DNA of 64,000 nt, from positions 11,122,001-11,186,000 of the forward strand of contig NZ_JAPNKC010000001.1 in the NCBI RefSeq assembly GCF_026626705.1, in the 5' to 3' direction. The notes below the pieces were generated by a model. That model did no database searches. It saw only the letters and a list, made by a program, of their open reading frames with translations, and was not told where the DNA came from. Below are positions 27,962 to 37,491 of the stretch, in pieces. The stretch's first letter is position 1. Each line of letters begins with the position of its first letter. A program made the translations under genes and the position numbers. The stretch comes from Pyxidicoccus sp. MSG2 (GTDB lineage Bacteria > Myxococcota > Myxococcia > Myxococcales > Myxococcaceae).

Positions 27962-30568
27962 TCAGTGCGAGTCGCGCCGGAACTGCAACTGGCCGGACTG
28001 CACCGCGACGCGGACGCGGTCTCCGGAGCCGAACTCGCCGGAGAGGATGCGCTCCGCCAGCGGAGCCTCCACCAGCCGCTGCACCATCTGCCGCATGGGC
28101 CGCGCGCCGAGTTGCGGGTCGAAGCCACCGGACTTCAGCAGGTGCCCCACCACGTCCTCGCCCGCGACGTACTCGATGCCCCGCTCCGTGGCGAGCCGCT
28201 TGCTGCTCTCCTCCAGCAGCAGCGTGGCGATGCGCGCCACCTCCGTCTCCTCCAGCGGACGGAAGGGGAGCCGCTCGTCGATGCGGTTCCACAGCTCGGG
28301 GGGCAGCGCCTTGCGCGCAGCGGAGGCCGCCAGCTCCATGGCATCCGCTGGCCCGCTCGCATCCGCGCCGAAGCCCACCGGCCGGCCCGTGCGGGAGAAT
28401 GCCTCCGCGCCCAGGTTCGTGGTCATCACGATGACCGTGTTCGAGAAGTCGATGTGCCGGCCCTTGCCGTCCGTCAGCCGGCCCTCCTCCAGCACCTGGA
28501 GCAGGAGCAACTGCACCTCGCGGTGCGCCTTCTCGATTTCGTCCAGCACCACCACCGACGACGGCCGGCGGCGCACCGGCTCGGTGAGCTGGCCACCCTC
28601 GCCGAAGCCCACGTAGCCCGCGGGCGCGCCGATGAGCCGCGAGACGCCGTGCTGCTCGGACATCTCGCTCATGTCCAGCCGCACCAGCGCGTCGCGGTTG
28701 CCGAAGAGCACCTCCGCCAGGGCCCTCGCCATCTCCGTCTTGCCCACGCCCGTGGGGCCCAGGAAGAGGAAGCTGCCCATGGGCCGCCGCGACGCGAACC
28801 CGGCGTAGTTGCGTCGAATGACCCGGGCAATCCGCGCCACCGCCTCCGTGTGGCCGATGACGCGCTCGGACAGGTCCTGCTCCAGCCGCAGCAGGCGCGC
28901 CGAGTCGTTCATGAGCAGCCGCTCCTCGGGCACCCCCGCGAGCTTCGCCACCACGCGCGCCACGTCCGCCGCCTCCACCACGTCCCGGCCCTCGCGGTGG
29001 CACCGGCTGCCCGCCAGGTCCACCACGGAGATGGCCTTGTCCGGCATGAACCGGTCCGTCACGTAGCGGCTCGCCAGCGACGCCGCCGCCTCCAGCGCCT
29101 CCGGCAGGTAACGCAGCGCGTGGTGCTCCTCGTAGCGGCCGATGATGCCCTGGAGGATTTCCACCGTCTCCGGCACCGACGGCTCGTTCACCACCACCGC
29201 AGTGAAGCGCCGCTCCAGCGCCGGGTCCGCGCTGATGAACTTGCGGTACTCGTCGTGCGTCGTCGCGCCGATGCAGGGGAACTCACCCCGCGCCATGGCC
29301 GTCTTCAGCTCGTTGGCCGCGTCCTGCGGGCCCTCGCCCGTCGAGCCCGCTCCCACCAGCGTGTGGATTTCGTCGATGAAGACCACCACGCGGCCCTCCG
29401 CGCGGCGGACCTCCTCCTTCAGCGCGTTGAGCTTCTCGGAGAAGGAGCCCCGCAGCTGCGTGCCGGCCACCAGCGAGGCCATGTCCAGCTCCACCAGCAC
29501 CTTCTCCGCCAGCGTGCCGCGCAGCCCCAGCAGCCGCTGCGCCACGCCCTCCACCACCGCCGTCTTGCCCACGCCGGGCTCGCCCAGCAGGCACGGGTTG
29601 TTGGTGCGGCGCTTGCCCAGGATGTCGATGACCTCCTCGACCTCCCGCGCGCGCCCCACCACCGGGTCCAGCCGACCCTCGCGGGCCGCCTGGCTCAGGT
29701 TGCGGCCCAGCGAGGTGAGCAGCGGGAAGGCCTTCGCGTCCAAAGTCACGGAGGCGTGACGGGCCACGGGCGCTGGCGGCGGCACCACCGGGCGCGACAG
29801 CGGCGAGGGGAGGGGCGCCGCGGGCGGAGGCGGAGCGGCGCGCGCGACCACCGGCGGGGCGGGCGGGAGGACGGGCTCCTCGGCCCGCACCTCCGGCTCG
29901 TCCACGTCGATGAGGTCCCGAGGGGACAGGGCCGGCGTGGAGCGAGAGGGCCGCGTCGCCGGGGGCGGGGTGTCGATGAGGTCCCTGGGCGACAGGGCCG
30001 GCATGGAGCGCGAGGGGCTCTTCGACACGGGTGGGGGCGTGGGCGGCCCGCCGGGGATGGCGCGCGGCAGCGTCACCGCCCTCGCGGGCAGGGGAGAGGG
30101 CGGGGCTCCGAGCGGACGGGCCACCGGCTGGGTGGCCACCGTGTGGGTGCGGCCCAGGTTCAGCTTGCGCGGCATCCGGCCGCTCACGAAGTACGACACG
30201 GCCGTGGTGCGCAGCGTCGCCAGGTCCAGTCCGGCCATCTGCAAGAGCTCGTTGGCGGCGCAGCGCACCCGCGTCACCGCGATGAGCAGATGGAGGCAGT
30301 CCGCCTCCGCCGAGCCACAGCTGACGGCAATCTCCCGCGTCTTCTCCCGGAGCTCGCGTACCACCCCGTCCGTCTCGGCCGGGGCCGCCGTGAGGAGCTG
30401 TAGCAGGGCGTCCTCGTCCACGCCCCGCTCCTTCAGCAGGAGCTGGGCGCGGTTCTCCACCGTGAAGAGGGCCAGCAGCACGTGCGCCGAGGTGAGCCTC
30501 TGCGCCACGCTCTGTGCGATGTCGTTCGCCTCGTGGAGTACCTGCGCGAGATCCGTGCTATCGACCAT
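27962..30568 (-). CDS. ClpA/ClpB-like AAA+ unfoldase with Pro-rich linker
   Basis: 868 residues. Clp N-domain (about 1-145), then an unusual Pro/Ala-rich linker (about 145-275) with a duplicated PALSPRDLID motif. Next is AAA module 1 (Walker A GEPGVGKT about 328, Walker B VVFIDEIH) and AAA module 2 (GPTGVGKT about 603, VVVLDEIEKA), then the Clp C-terminal D2-small domain. The long coiled-coil M domain of ClpB is absent between the modules, so it is closer to ClpA. No clear IGF/IGL ClpP-docking loop is seen, so a ClpP partner is uncertain. ATG 30568 has GGAG five bases upstream. Confidence 0.85.
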   Translation of the reverse strand: MVDSTDLAQVLHEANDIAQSVAQRLTSAHVLLALFTVENRAQLLLKERGVDEDALLQLLTAAPAETDGVVRELREKTREIAVSCGSAEADCLHLLIAVTRVRCAANELLQMAGLDLATLRTTAVSYFVSGRMPRKLNLGRTHTVATQPVARPLGAPPSPLPARAVTLPRAIPGGPPTPPPVSKSPSRSMPALSPRDLIDTPPPATRPSRSTPALSPRDLIDVDEPEVRAEEPVLPPAPPVVARAAPPPPAAPLPSPLSRPVVPPPAPVARHASVTLDAKAFPLLTSLGRNLSQAAREGRLDPVVGRAREVEEVIDILGKRRTNNPCLLGEPGVGKTAVVEGVAQRLLGLRGTLAEKVLVELDMASLVAGTQLRGSFSEKLNALKEEVRRAEGRVVVFIDEIHTLVGAGSTGEGPQDAANELKTAMARGEFPCIGATTHDEYRKFISADPALERRFTAVVVNEPSVPETVEILQGIIGRYEEHHALRYLPEALEAAASLASRYVTDRFMPDKAISVVDLAGSRCHREGRDVVEAADVARVVAKLAGVPEERLLMNDSARLLRLEQDLSERVIGHTEAVARIARVIRRNYAGFASRRPMGSFLFLGPTGVGKTEMARALAEVLFGNRDALVRLDMSEMSEQHGVSRLIGAPAGYVGFGEGGQLTEPVRRRPSSVVVLDEIEKAHREVQLLLLQVLEEGRLTDGKGRHIDFSNTVIVMTTNLGAEAFSRTGRPVGFGADASGPADAMELAASAARKALPPELWNRIDERLPFRPLEETEVARIATLLLEESSKRLATERGIEYVAGEDVVGHLLKSGGFDPQLGARPMRQMVQRLVEAPLAERILSGEFGSGDRVRVAVQSGQLQFRRDSH

Positions 30569-30631
30569 TCGAGCTCCGGCAAGCGGGCAGGCAGGCGGAA
30601 TACACCCTCTCCAGGCGTCCAGCAAAATTTC

Positions 30632-30651
30632 CGCTACAGGTCGCTACAGGT
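30632..30651. repeat. 10-bp tandem repeat in the divergent promoter region
   Basis: cgctacaggt occurs twice head to tail at 30632-30641 and 30642-30651, in the 220-bp gap between the ClpA-like gene and the efflux operon. Its placement suits an operator or activator site for either side. Confidence 0.4.
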
Positions 30652-30788
30652 CTGCTGAAACACTGAGGTAGAAAGCGGGCCCCAGGCGGAATTCGGTTGG
30701 CTGCCTGCTCGTTCTCCGCGTCAATTCCGGCTGGCCGGGCAATTGCCTGAGGGCGAGTGCCGTACATCGCTCCGAGACACTCAACCAT

Positions 30789-31493
30789 ATGACCTCTCTC
30801 GTCCAACCGGTACGCGTCTTCGTCGACCCCTTCGAGGGAACGCGCACCGCCGTCGAGGCCCGCCGCTGGGTGTGGCCTCTCCTGATCCTCGCCCTGTGTG
30901 TGTCCGCCTCCGGGACGCTCTATTCCCTCCGCTGGGACGCGGCGCCCGACGTCATCCGTGAGCTGCAGGGGACGGGCACGCTGGCCGGCATGTCCGAGGC
31001 CGACCTGTCCGACAACATCCAGACCGCCACCCGCAAGGCGCTGGTGGGCGGCATCGCCAAGGGCGTCTTCGTCATGCCGCTGATGGCGCTGCTGCTGGCG
31101 TGCGTCCTCTGGGTGGTGGGCTGGCTGTTCGACCGGCCGGCGCCCTTCGAGCGGCTGATGTCCGCGGCGGCGCTCGCGCTGCTGCCCATCGCCCTCTATC
31201 ACCTCATCTTCACCGTGTGCCTCACGGCGCAGCACTCCGTCACGGCCGCGCGCGCCGCGCAGCTCGTGCCGTCCAACCTGGGCGTCATCCTCCAGGGGCT
31301 GAGCCCGAAGATGCTGCGGGTGGCCAGCGCGGTGGACTTCTTCAACCTCTGGAGCGCGGGCCTGCTGGGCCTGGGTTTCTCCGCCGCCACCGGCATGAGC
31401 CGTGGCCGCGCGCTGCTGCTGGCCGTGGTGCTCTACGCGATGTTCGCGGGCGTGACGATGGTTGGCCTCCCGGCGATGGGAGGTGGCAAGTGA
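30789..31493 (+). CDS. YIP1-family membrane protein
   Basis: 234 residues with five predicted membrane spans (for example WVWPLLILALCVSA, VFVMPLMALLLACVLWVVG). The N-terminal VRVFVDPFEGTRTAVEARRWV and the overall layout fit the YIP1 family; the role in bacteria is not established. First gene of the efflux operon: its TGA overlaps the GTG of the TolC gene by 3 bp, so it is probably co-transcribed and may help assemble or insert the pump. Confidence 0.75.
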   Translation: MTSLVQPVRVFVDPFEGTRTAVEARRWVWPLLILALCVSASGTLYSLRWDAAPDVIRELQGTGTLAGMSEADLSDNIQTATRKALVGGIAKGVFVMPLMALLLACVLWVVGWLFDRPAPFERLMSAAALALLPIALYHLIFTVCLTAQHSVTAARAAQLVPSNLGVILQGLSPKMLRVASAVDFFNLWSAGLLGLGFSAATGMSRGRALLLAVVLYAMFAGVTMVGLPAMGGGK

Positions 31494-32929
31494 ACGCCCT
31501 CCTCGTCGCCGCCGTCCTCTCCGCCGCGCAGGCGGACTCCACCCAGGCGCCCCCGAGCGCCGCCACCCAGGACCCCCTGGCTCCGGCCTCCACCGCCACC
31601 GTTCCGTCGAGCCCCGCCGTGCCGACGGACGCCACCACTCCCATCTCCCTGGACCTGGTGCGGAAGCTAGGCCGCAACAACACCAACGCCATCCAGGCCC
31701 TCCTGGACGTGGAGGTCGCCGAGCAGGACGTGCGCGTGTCGCGCGCCGCGGTGATGCCGCAGCTCAACCTGGGGGCCTCCGCGGGCAAGACGTGGGCGGG
31801 CCGCCAGCGCAGGGCCGTCACCACCACCGACCCGAACGACCCCAACCAATCCATCACCCGGGAGTTCGAGAACCCGTCCTACAACATTGCCAACTACACC
31901 CTGGGCCTGACGCTGACGCAGGTCCTCTACGACCGGGCGCGCTTCAAGACGCTGGAGCAGAGCGGCGTGCTCCGGGACGTGGAGAAGAGCCAGGCGCTGG
32001 AGGAGGCGGACACCTCCGAGCTGGAGGCCATCCGCCGCTTCTTCGTGCTCTTCCGCACCCAGGCCACCCTCCAGGTGCTGGAGGCCACCGTCAAGCGCAG
32101 CGAGGAGCAGCTCGAGCGCGCCCGCGCCCTCTTCCAGGCGGGCCGCGTGGGGAAGAACGAGGAGATCCAGGCCCTCGTCAACCTGGGCAATGACCGCATC
32201 ACCTTCACGGAGACGCTGGCACAGCTGGTGACGGACCAGACGCAGCTCGCCATCTGGCTGGCCCGCCCCGGCACCGAGCCGTTGCAGGCGGTGGACCCGG
32301 GCGTGCTCCAGACAGAGCCGGCGCCGGCCCCCGCCATGAACACCGCGCTCGCCCAGGCCCGCGAGCACAGGCCCCTGCTCGCGGCGCTCCAGGGGCAGGT
32401 GCGCTCCGCGGAGCTGCAGCGCGCCATCGCCCGCGCCGACTACATCCCCAACCTGTCGGCGCGCGGTGAGTACTTGCGCGGCGGTCCAAGCTCGGAGGCC
32501 GTCTTCACGGAGCCGCGCCTGCAGAACAGCTTCACCGCCGGCGTGCAGCTCTCCTGGGACCTCTTCAACGGCTTCGCCACCGGCGCCCAGTCGAAGCGCG
32601 CCGAGGCCAACATCCGCCGGGCGCAGGTGGTGCTGGAGCAGTCGGTGCGCGAAATCGAGGCGCAGGTGCGCAGCGCGCACCGCTCCCTGGAGGCCCAGCT
32701 GGAGGCCGCTCGCCTGGCCGCCGACAACCGCGAGGCCGCCGTGCAGGGACTCAGGCTGTCGGAGGAGCGCTTCCGTGCCGGTGCGGGCTCCACCCTGGAG
32801 GTCCGCGACGCGCAGCTCAGCCTGACGCAGGCCGAGCTCAGCTTGCTGGAAAACAGGATTGATGTCGAAATCGCCCGCTTCACATTGCTGCGGGCCATGG
32901 GCGCCCTGAGCCCGGGAGAGTCGAAATGA
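31490..32929 (+). CDS. TolC-family outer-membrane efflux protein
   Basis: 479 residues. Signal peptide (LLVAAVLSAAQA), a Pro/Thr/Ser-rich spacer, then the two similar OEP halves: long amphipathic helices (EVAEQDVRVSRAAVMPQLNL, about 80) and beta segments (SYNIANYTLGLTLTQ about 130; FTAGVQLSWDLFNGF about 352). It should trimerise into the outer-membrane duct of the tripartite pump encoded downstream. GTG start overlapping the YIP1 stop. Confidence 0.9.
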   Translation: MNALLVAAVLSAAQADSTQAPPSAATQDPLAPASTATVPSSPAVPTDATTPISLDLVRKLGRNNTNAIQALLDVEVAEQDVRVSRAAVMPQLNLGASAGKTWAGRQRRAVTTTDPNDPNQSITREFENPSYNIANYTLGLTLTQVLYDRARFKTLEQSGVLRDVEKSQALEEADTSELEAIRRFFVLFRTQATLQVLEATVKRSEEQLERARALFQAGRVGKNEEIQALVNLGNDRITFTETLAQLVTDQTQLAIWLARPGTEPLQAVDPGVLQTEPAPAPAMNTALAQAREHRPLLAALQGQVRSAELQRAIARADYIPNLSARGEYLRGGPSSEAVFTEPRLQNSFTAGVQLSWDLFNGFATGAQSKRAEANIRRAQVVLEQSVREIEAQVRSAHRSLEAQLEAARLAADNREAAVQGLRLSEERFRAGAGSTLEVRDAQLSLTQAELSLLENRIDVEIARFTLLRAMGALSPGESK

Positions 32930-34194
32930 AGTGGTGGAAGGGTGCCATTGCTGGCGTGTTGTTCCTGGGTGCGGCGGCCATCACCGTCGGCGGACTCAAG
33001 GAGCGGCCGCCGCCGTCACTGGAGGTCCAGGTCGCGAAGGCGCACAAGGGCACCATCACCCGGACCATCACCGGTGCGGGCAAGGTGCAGGCGGCCACCA
33101 CCGTGAAGATCTCCTCCAGCCTCTCCGGAGACCTGGTGGAGCTGCTCGTGAAGGACGGCGAGCCGGTGAAGAAGGGCCAGGTGCTGGGCCGCATCGACAA
33201 GCGCATCTACGAGGCCGCGATGAAGCAGGCGATGGCGTCGCAGAACGCCTCGCGCGCGGACACGCAGGTGGCCGAGGTGGAGGCGCTGCGCACCGGGCAG
33301 GAGCTGGCCCGCGTGGAGGGGCTGGCGGCGAAGGGCCTCGCGTCGGCGGCGGAGATCGAGCAGGCGCGCGCGGCGAAGAACTCGTCGGACGCGCGGGTGG
33401 CGTCCGCGAAGCAGATGCTGGCGCGCAACGTCGCCTTCGTGGACCAGGCTCAGACGGACCTGGCCAAGACGACGCTCTTGTCGCCCATCGACGGCAACGT
33501 CATCGAGCTGTCTCGCGAGGTCGGTGAGCGCGTGCGCGGCTCGGAGCTGTCCGAGGACGTGGTGATGACCATCGCCGCGCTCAGCGCCATGGAGGTGAAG
33601 TTCGAGGTGGGCGAGCACGAGGTGGTGCACCTCAAGCCCGGCCAGCCCGCCGAGGTGACGCTGGACGCGCTGGAGGGGCAGACCTTCAGCGGCTCCGTGG
33701 TGGAGATTGCCCAGAAGGCGCTCATCAAGAACCCGGGCACCGAGGCCGAGGTGACGAGCTTCCCCGTCACCGTGGCGCTGGACACCCGGCCTCCGGGCGT
33801 GCTGCCCGGCATGAGCGCCGAGGTGCGCATCTCCGCGGAGACGCGCAAGGACGTGGTGCTGGTGCCCATCCAGGCGGTGACGGTGCGCTCGGCGCGCTCG
33901 CTGCCGGACTACAAGGAGCCGGTGGAGGGCGGGGCGCTGACGGCCAAGCGCACCGAGTCGCTGGCCAAGGTGGTGTTCGTGGTGGACGCCGAGAACAAGG
34001 CGCGGGTGCAGTCGGTGACGACGGGCATCGCCTCCGACACGGAGCTGGAGATCCTCACCGGCATCAAGGACGGGGACCGCGTGGTGGAGGGCCCCTACCG
34101 CACGCTGTCCAAGGAGCTGAACGACGGCGACGTGGTGCGCGAGCCCGAGCCGGGTCAGGGCCCGGGCGGCACGAAGGGTGGGCGGAAGTCGTGA
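32926..34194 (+). CDS. Periplasmic adaptor (MacA/HlyD-like)
   Basis: 422 residues. One N-terminal anchor (GAIAGVLFLGAAAITVGG), a lipoyl-like half (about 45-85, GAGKVQAATTVKI; closing half GNVIEL about 190), an alpha-helical hairpin between (about 90-175), and beta-barrel and membrane-proximal domains. It bridges the MacB-like permeases to TolC. ATG overlaps the tolC stop by 4 bp. Confidence 0.9.
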   Translation: MKWWKGAIAGVLFLGAAAITVGGLKERPPPSLEVQVAKAHKGTITRTITGAGKVQAATTVKISSSLSGDLVELLVKDGEPVKKGQVLGRIDKRIYEAAMKQAMASQNASRADTQVAEVEALRTGQELARVEGLAAKGLASAAEIEQARAAKNSSDARVASAKQMLARNVAFVDQAQTDLAKTTLLSPIDGNVIELSREVGERVRGSELSEDVVMTIAALSAMEVKFEVGEHEVVHLKPGQPAEVTLDALEGQTFSGSVVEIAQKALIKNPGTEAEVTSFPVTVALDTRPPGVLPGMSAEVRISAETRKDVVLVPIQAVTVRSARSLPDYKEPVEGGALTAKRTESLAKVVFVVDAENKARVQSVTTGIASDTELEILTGIKDGDRVVEGPYRTLSKELNDGDVVREPEPGQGPGGTKGGRKS

Positions 34195-34943
34195 GTGACG
34201 GAAGCAGCGCGGGGCCCCTCATCCAGGTGGAGAACATCACCCGCGTCTTCCACGTGGGTGGCGAGGAGGTGCGCGCGCTGCGCGGCGTCTCCTTCGGCAT
34301 CAACCGTGGCGAGTGGGTGGCCATCATCGGCCAGTCGGGCTCCGGCAAGAGCACGATGATGAACGTGTTGGGCTGTCTCGACACGCCCACCAGCGGTCGC
34401 TACATGCTGAACGGCAAGGACGTGTCGCGCATGAGCGACGACGAGCTGGCCGTCATCCGCAACGTGGAGATCGGCTTCATCTTCCAGACCTTCCAGCTGC
34501 TGCCGCGCGAGACGGCGCTGGCCAACGTGGAGCTGCCGCTGGTGTACCGCGGGATGCCGGCGCGAGAGCGCCGCGAGCGGGCGAGGGCGGCGCTCGACAA
34601 GGTCCAGCTCACGCCCCGCATCCACCACAAGCCCAACGAGCTGTCCGGCGGTCAGCGGCAGCGCGTGGCCATTGCCCGCGCGCTGGTGTCCGAGCCGTCC
34701 ATGCTGCTGGCGGACGAGCCCACGGGCAACCTGGACTCGGCCACGGGCGAGGAAATCGTCCGGCTGTTCGAGCAGCTCCACCAGGCGGGCCACACGCTGG
34801 TGCTCGTCACGCACGAGCCCAAGCTGGCGGCGCGTTGTCCCCGGGCCATCCGTCTGAGCGACGGCCAGATTGTCGCGGACGGCGTGGGCCGCGAGGTGGC
34901 CCTGGGCACGGCCGCGGCGGTGCTGGCCGCGGGGGGCGCATGA
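34191..34943 (+). CDS. ABC transporter ATP-binding subunit (MacB/LolD type)
   Basis: 250 residues from GTG. Walker A GQSGSGKST (about 45), Q-loop FIFQTFQLLPRE, signature LSGGQRQRVAIARAL (about 147), Walker B LLADEPTGNLD, and the H-loop His in VTHEP. Drives the two permeases that follow. 4-bp overlaps with both neighbours. Confidence 0.94.
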   Translation: MSDGSSAGPLIQVENITRVFHVGGEEVRALRGVSFGINRGEWVAIIGQSGSGKSTMMNVLGCLDTPTSGRYMLNGKDVSRMSDDELAVIRNVEIGFIFQTFQLLPRETALANVELPLVYRGMPARERRERARAALDKVQLTPRIHHKPNELSGGQRQRVAIARALVSEPSMLLADEPTGNLDSATGEEIVRLFEQLHQAGHTLVLVTHEPKLAARCPRAIRLSDGQIVADGVGREVALGTAAAVLAAGGA

Positions 34944-36181
34944 GTCGTCTGCCGCCGGGCTTCCGAGTGGACGTGCTGGAGGGCGCGCGCATCGCCGTCT
35001 TCTCGCTCAAGGCCAACCGCCTGCGCACGGTGCTGACCACGCTGGGCATTGGCATCGGCGTGGCCACGCTGCTGGCCATCGTCGGCATCATCCAGGGGCT
35101 CAACACGTCCTTCCACCGGCAGCTGGCCGGCTTTGGCGCCAACACGCTCTACGTCTCCAAGTTCCCCTGGATGATGAAGGGCGAATGGTGGATGTACCGG
35201 AACCGGAAGAACTTCACGATGGAGCAGGTGGACCGGCTGCGGTCGCTGGCGCCCTTCCTGTCGGCCATGTCGCCCTACGTGCAGCGCGTGTCGGACGTGG
35301 CGCACGGCGGCGAGCAGATGTCCACGGTGCGCATCACCGGCGTGAGGCAGGAGTACCTCAACATCGCCGGCTACGAAGTCACCGGCGGGCGCTTCATCAC
35401 CGACGCGGACGACGAGGTGACGCGGCCGGTGGCGGTCGTTGGCGCGGACGTGGCGGACGCGCTCTTCCCCGGCATCAGCCCGGTGGGGCGCACCATCCGC
35501 ATCGACAACCGCTCGTTCCAGGTGGTGGGCACGCTCAGCCGCAAGGGGAAGATTGTCAGCGAGAGCCTGGACCTCGTCGTCTTCATCCCCTTCAAGACGT
35601 TCTATTCGAGCTTCGGCAAGGGACGCGGCTTCGAGATTGCCCTGGCCGTGGAGGACGCGACGCAGGTGAAGCGGGCAGAGGACCAGTTGATAGGCATCCT
35701 CCGGCGCATCCGCTCCACGCCACCGGACGCCGCGGACGACTTCAGCATCAACAAGCCCGAGGCCATGGCCCAGACGTACGAGCAGCTCACCGGTGCGCTC
35801 TACGGCGTGGCCGTGGGCGTGGGCCTCATCACGCTGCTGGTGGGTGGCATCGGCATCATGAACATCATGCTGGTGTCCGTGCGCGAGCGGACGCGCGAGA
35901 TTGGCGTGCGGCGGGCGCTGGGCGCGCGCAAGCGCACCATCGTCTTCCAGTTCCTCATGGAAGCGTCGAGCGTGTCCGCGGTGGGAGGCCTGCTGGGGAC
36001 CACGGTGGGGCTGGGCACGGCGAAGGTGGTTTCGCTCATCACCCCGCTGGCGGCGGACGTGCAGGCGGGCACGGTGATTGGCGGAGTGGGCTTCGCCGCG
36101 CTGGTGGGCCTGCTGTTCGGCATCTGGCCCGCGGCGCGCGCGGCAAACCTGGACCCGGTGGAAGCCCTCCGGTACGAGTGA
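34940..36181 (+). CDS. MacB-like ABC permease 1
   Basis: 413 residues. One N-terminal membrane span (VLTTLGIGIGVATLLAIVG), a large periplasmic MacB-core domain (about 60-270), then three C-terminal FtsX-type spans with the hallmark GGIGIMNIMLVSVRERTREIG. No nucleotide-binding domain, unlike E. coli MacB where it is fused; the ATPase is the preceding gene. Confidence 0.92.
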   Translation: MSRLPPGFRVDVLEGARIAVFSLKANRLRTVLTTLGIGIGVATLLAIVGIIQGLNTSFHRQLAGFGANTLYVSKFPWMMKGEWWMYRNRKNFTMEQVDRLRSLAPFLSAMSPYVQRVSDVAHGGEQMSTVRITGVRQEYLNIAGYEVTGGRFITDADDEVTRPVAVVGADVADALFPGISPVGRTIRIDNRSFQVVGTLSRKGKIVSESLDLVVFIPFKTFYSSFGKGRGFEIALAVEDATQVKRAEDQLIGILRRIRSTPPDAADDFSINKPEAMAQTYEQLTGALYGVAVGVGLITLLVGGIGIMNIMLVSVRERTREIGVRRALGARKRTIVFQFLMEASSVSAVGGLLGTTVGLGTAKVVSLITPLAADVQAGTVIGGVGFAALVGLLFGIWPAARAANLDPVEALRYE

Positions 36182-36185
36182 CGCG

Positions 36186-37418
36186 ATGCGAGCCTTCCTG
36201 GACAACCTGCGGCTGGCCCTGGGCACGTTCCTGGGCAACCCGCTGCGCTCGCTGCTGACGCTGCTGGGCATCGTCATCGGCGTGGCGACGGTCATCACCA
36301 TGATGGGGCTGATTGAAGGGCTCCGCATGAAGGTGAACAAGGACCTGGGCCGCATGGGGGCCCACACCTTCCAGGTGACGAAGTGGCCCGCGGGTGGCTT
36401 CGGCCGCATCAACTGGGCGAAGTTCGCCCGGCGGCCCGACATCACCATGGAGGACGTGCACGCCATCGAAGAGGCCTGCCCGTCGGTGGGCGTGGTGGCG
36501 CCCGCGGACGACGACGGCGGCCAGAAGGTGGCCACGGCCACCCTGGAGACGCGGCCGTCGGTGCGCATCTTCGGCACGCAGACGAACTACTCGGTGACGA
36601 GCGGCCTGTCGCTGGCGTCCGGGCGCTTCTTCAACGAGGTGGAGGCGCTCGACGGGCGCTCCGTGGTGGTGCTGGGCACGGACGTTTCGGACGTGCTCTT
36701 TCCCGGCATGGACCCGGTGGGCCACGAGGTGCGCATCAAGGGGCGCCCCTTCCGCGTCATCGGCGTGCTGCAGCGGCGCGGCAGCATGATGGGCATGTTC
36801 AGCCTGGACAACCAGGCGATGATGCCGCTGCTCGTCTTCCAGCAGCTCTACGGGAAGAACCGCTCGCTGGACGTCGACGTGCAGGCGAAGGAGCCCGAGC
36901 TGTTCCAGAAGGCGCAGGACGAGGTGGCCACGCTGCTGCGCCGCCGCCGGGGCGTGGCGACGAACCTGCCCAACGACTTCGAGATGCACACCAACGAGTC
37001 GATGACGGCGTCCTTCAACCAGCTCTCCGTCGTCATCAGCATCGCCGGTGTCGGCGTGTGCCTGCTGTCGCTGGTGGTGGGCGGCATCGGCATCCTGAAC
37101 ATCATGCTGGTGTCGGTGATGGAGCGGACGCGGGAGATTGGCGTGCGCAAGGCGCTGGGCGCGAAGAAGCGGCGCATCCTCGGGCAGTTCGCCACGGAGG
37201 CGGTGCTGCTGGCGCTCATGGGCGGTGCCATGGGCGTGGGCCTGGGCTTCTTCCTGGTGTTCCTGGGGAATTGGATGCTGCGCTTCCCCATGGTCGTGCC
37301 GCCGTGGGTGGTGGGGCTGGCCCTGTTCATGAGCTGCGGGGTGGGGCTGTTGTTCGGCATCTACCCGGCCGCCCGCGCGGCGAAGCTGGACCCCGTCGAG
37401 GCGATGCGCGCGGACTGA
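36186..37418 (+). CDS. MacB-like ABC permease 2
   Basis: 410 residues, same architecture as the previous gene: span near residue 20 (LLTLLGIVIGVATVITMMG), periplasmic core, FtsX block with GGIGILNIMLVSVMERTREIG, closing ARAAKLDPVEAMRAD. The cores of the two permeases differ strongly, so they probably form a heterodimer sharing one ATPase. Starts 4 bp after permease 1. Confidence 0.92.
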   Translation: MRAFLDNLRLALGTFLGNPLRSLLTLLGIVIGVATVITMMGLIEGLRMKVNKDLGRMGAHTFQVTKWPAGGFGRINWAKFARRPDITMEDVHAIEEACPSVGVVAPADDDGGQKVATATLETRPSVRIFGTQTNYSVTSGLSLASGRFFNEVEALDGRSVVVLGTDVSDVLFPGMDPVGHEVRIKGRPFRVIGVLQRRGSMMGMFSLDNQAMMPLLVFQQLYGKNRSLDVDVQAKEPELFQKAQDEVATLLRRRRGVATNLPNDFEMHTNESMTASFNQLSVVISIAGVGVCLLSLVVGGIGILNIMLVSVMERTREIGVRKALGAKKRRILGQFATEAVLLALMGGAMGVGLGFFLVFLGNWMLRFPMVVPPWVVGLALFMSCGVGLLFGIYPAARAAKLDPVEAMRAD

Positions 37419-37491
37419 TGGCCCTCAGTGGGTTGCCTCGCTCGTGGGACTCCGCTACGGGGGAGTCCTACGCGACGCGAGGGACACACGC

